Below, in pieces: positions 63,156 through 64,000 of a DNA stretch of 64,000 nucleotides. The DNA is from Apostichopus japonicus (Eukaryota > Echinodermata > Holothuroidea > Aspidochirotida > Stichopodidae). The stretch spans positions 32,357,898-32,421,897 of the forward strand of contig NC_092577.1 in assembly GCF_037975245.1 (NCBI RefSeq), read 5' to 3'. Made by a program: the position numbers and the translations under genes. Position 1 is the stretch's first letter, and each line of letters opens with the position of its first letter. Below the pieces are notes generated by a model. It had not been told where the DNA came from. It did no database searches and saw nothing but the letters and a program-made list of their open reading frames with translations.

Positions 63156-64000
63156 GTGAGTATTTGCGACAGTATTTTGGAGGTTTAAACTGAAACCTTT
63201 TATATTTTGTTTGGGCCCTTTTCACATTTTGTTTCCTCTGCTTCTTAGAAGCAACTCCCAATTTCAGTGTACATTTAAAGTACATAAGACATGAATTATA
63301 CTGCAGGCTAGATGAAGTCATAGTTTATATATATATATATTTATTAGTGATCATTGCAGGAGGGGGGGGGGGTTGGTGGCAGGGGATATGTGGTTTACAA
63401 TTAGTGGTTTTCTTCATTCACTGTTAAACCTTTGGGGGTTTTCTGCTTGAGAAAAGGCATTTCCTGTTAAATCTTTACCTCTTAGTAACTTAGCAGAGAA
63501 TTTGCACCCCCTGTACCAGCTATTGATGTTTAGAATAAGACTTACCATGATCTCAAATCCTGGTACAGCAGGGCTTTTCTCACTACTTTGGCCTGGCTGA
63601 CACAAGAGGCTTCCTCAAGAGTAAGCTCTTTACGGAGCAAACACTATGGAGCAGAACGTCACCTCAAAGCAGGAGACTGACTAGGCCAGTTCCACTAAAT
63701 GAAGGCATTATAAAATAGCCGTTTAGTAATATATTGCTCTCTGGAAAATAAAATATACTGTGCTGTCTAACAGTTAATTTGGGGGGGGGAGGGGGGTGGT
63801 TAAAGCCTATCTTTTTTATTAGGATGTCCCTGCATGAAGGCCCACTAGCATATAACTTAATATGACTAGACTACAGTACTAAAACTAATTATATGCTTGT
63901 GTAATATAGTAAAGTTACAAATTATTAGTAGAAAAAAATATTTAACTTGCTCCAGTGCAGTCACATGATGAAGACTCAGCTCTTCTTGTTAGCCTATAGT
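63156..64000. other. SNX19 intron 6 (incomplete)
   Basis: Sequence after the exon 6 donor. It has a TA run (63328-63341) and two G-runs (63362, 63781). No nexin-C exon was recognised, so the gene continues past the window edge. Confidence 0.6.

Overview
This is a gene-sparse, AT-rich metazoan nuclear window. It has spliced genes with GT-AG introns from under 100 bp to over 12 kb, and many decayed transposons and simple repeats. Four conserved eukaryotic genes can be read exon by exon. The gene set, the intron sizes and the mix of hAT MITEs, tRNA-derived SINEs and non-LTR remnants suggest a marine invertebrate deuterostome, most likely an echinoderm. That placement is inference; the sequence does not prove a species.

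Layout. About 11.1-34.4 kb (minus strand) holds the first three coding exons of a SCRIB (Scribble, LAP-family polarity scaffold) orthologue, separated by introns of about 12.2 and 10.7 kb. Its later exons lie left of 11.1 kb or outside the window; I could not find them. The introns and the left 11 kb carry hAT-type MITEs, a decayed non-LTR retrotransposon (17.9-19.3 kb), a 103-bp tandem repeat next to SCRIB exon 2, a CTGT-rich 131-bp repeat (30.5-31.2 kb), and an odd 2.3-kb segment (7.36-9.67 kb) studded with one 15-bp motif. About 35-40 kb is intergenic and repeat-rich: an ACTTAAGT/GAATTC palindrome array, a hAT transposase tail and two oppositely oriented copies of a hAT MITE.

From 40.3 to 54.8 kb two RNA polymerase II genes lie head to head. 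POLR2K (RPB12; minus strand, 3 exons, 64 aa) and INTS9 (plus strand, 19 exons, 671 aa) are both complete, with about 1.07 kb between their start codons. From 58.0 kb to the right edge runs SNX19 (plus strand): six exons encode two N-terminal membrane segments, PXA, an acidic linker, PX and the start of the sorting-nexin C-terminal domain. The final exon or exons are outside the window.

POLR2K is a core subunit of Pol I, II and III, and INTS9 is a subunit of the Integrator endonuclease module that acts on Pol II transcripts, so a shared promoter region is functionally plausible. The other notable find is a hammerhead-ribozyme-like fold at 57,045-57,089 in the most intact of three copies of a short dispersed repeat. 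No prokaryotic features, CRISPR arrays or rRNA genes were seen.
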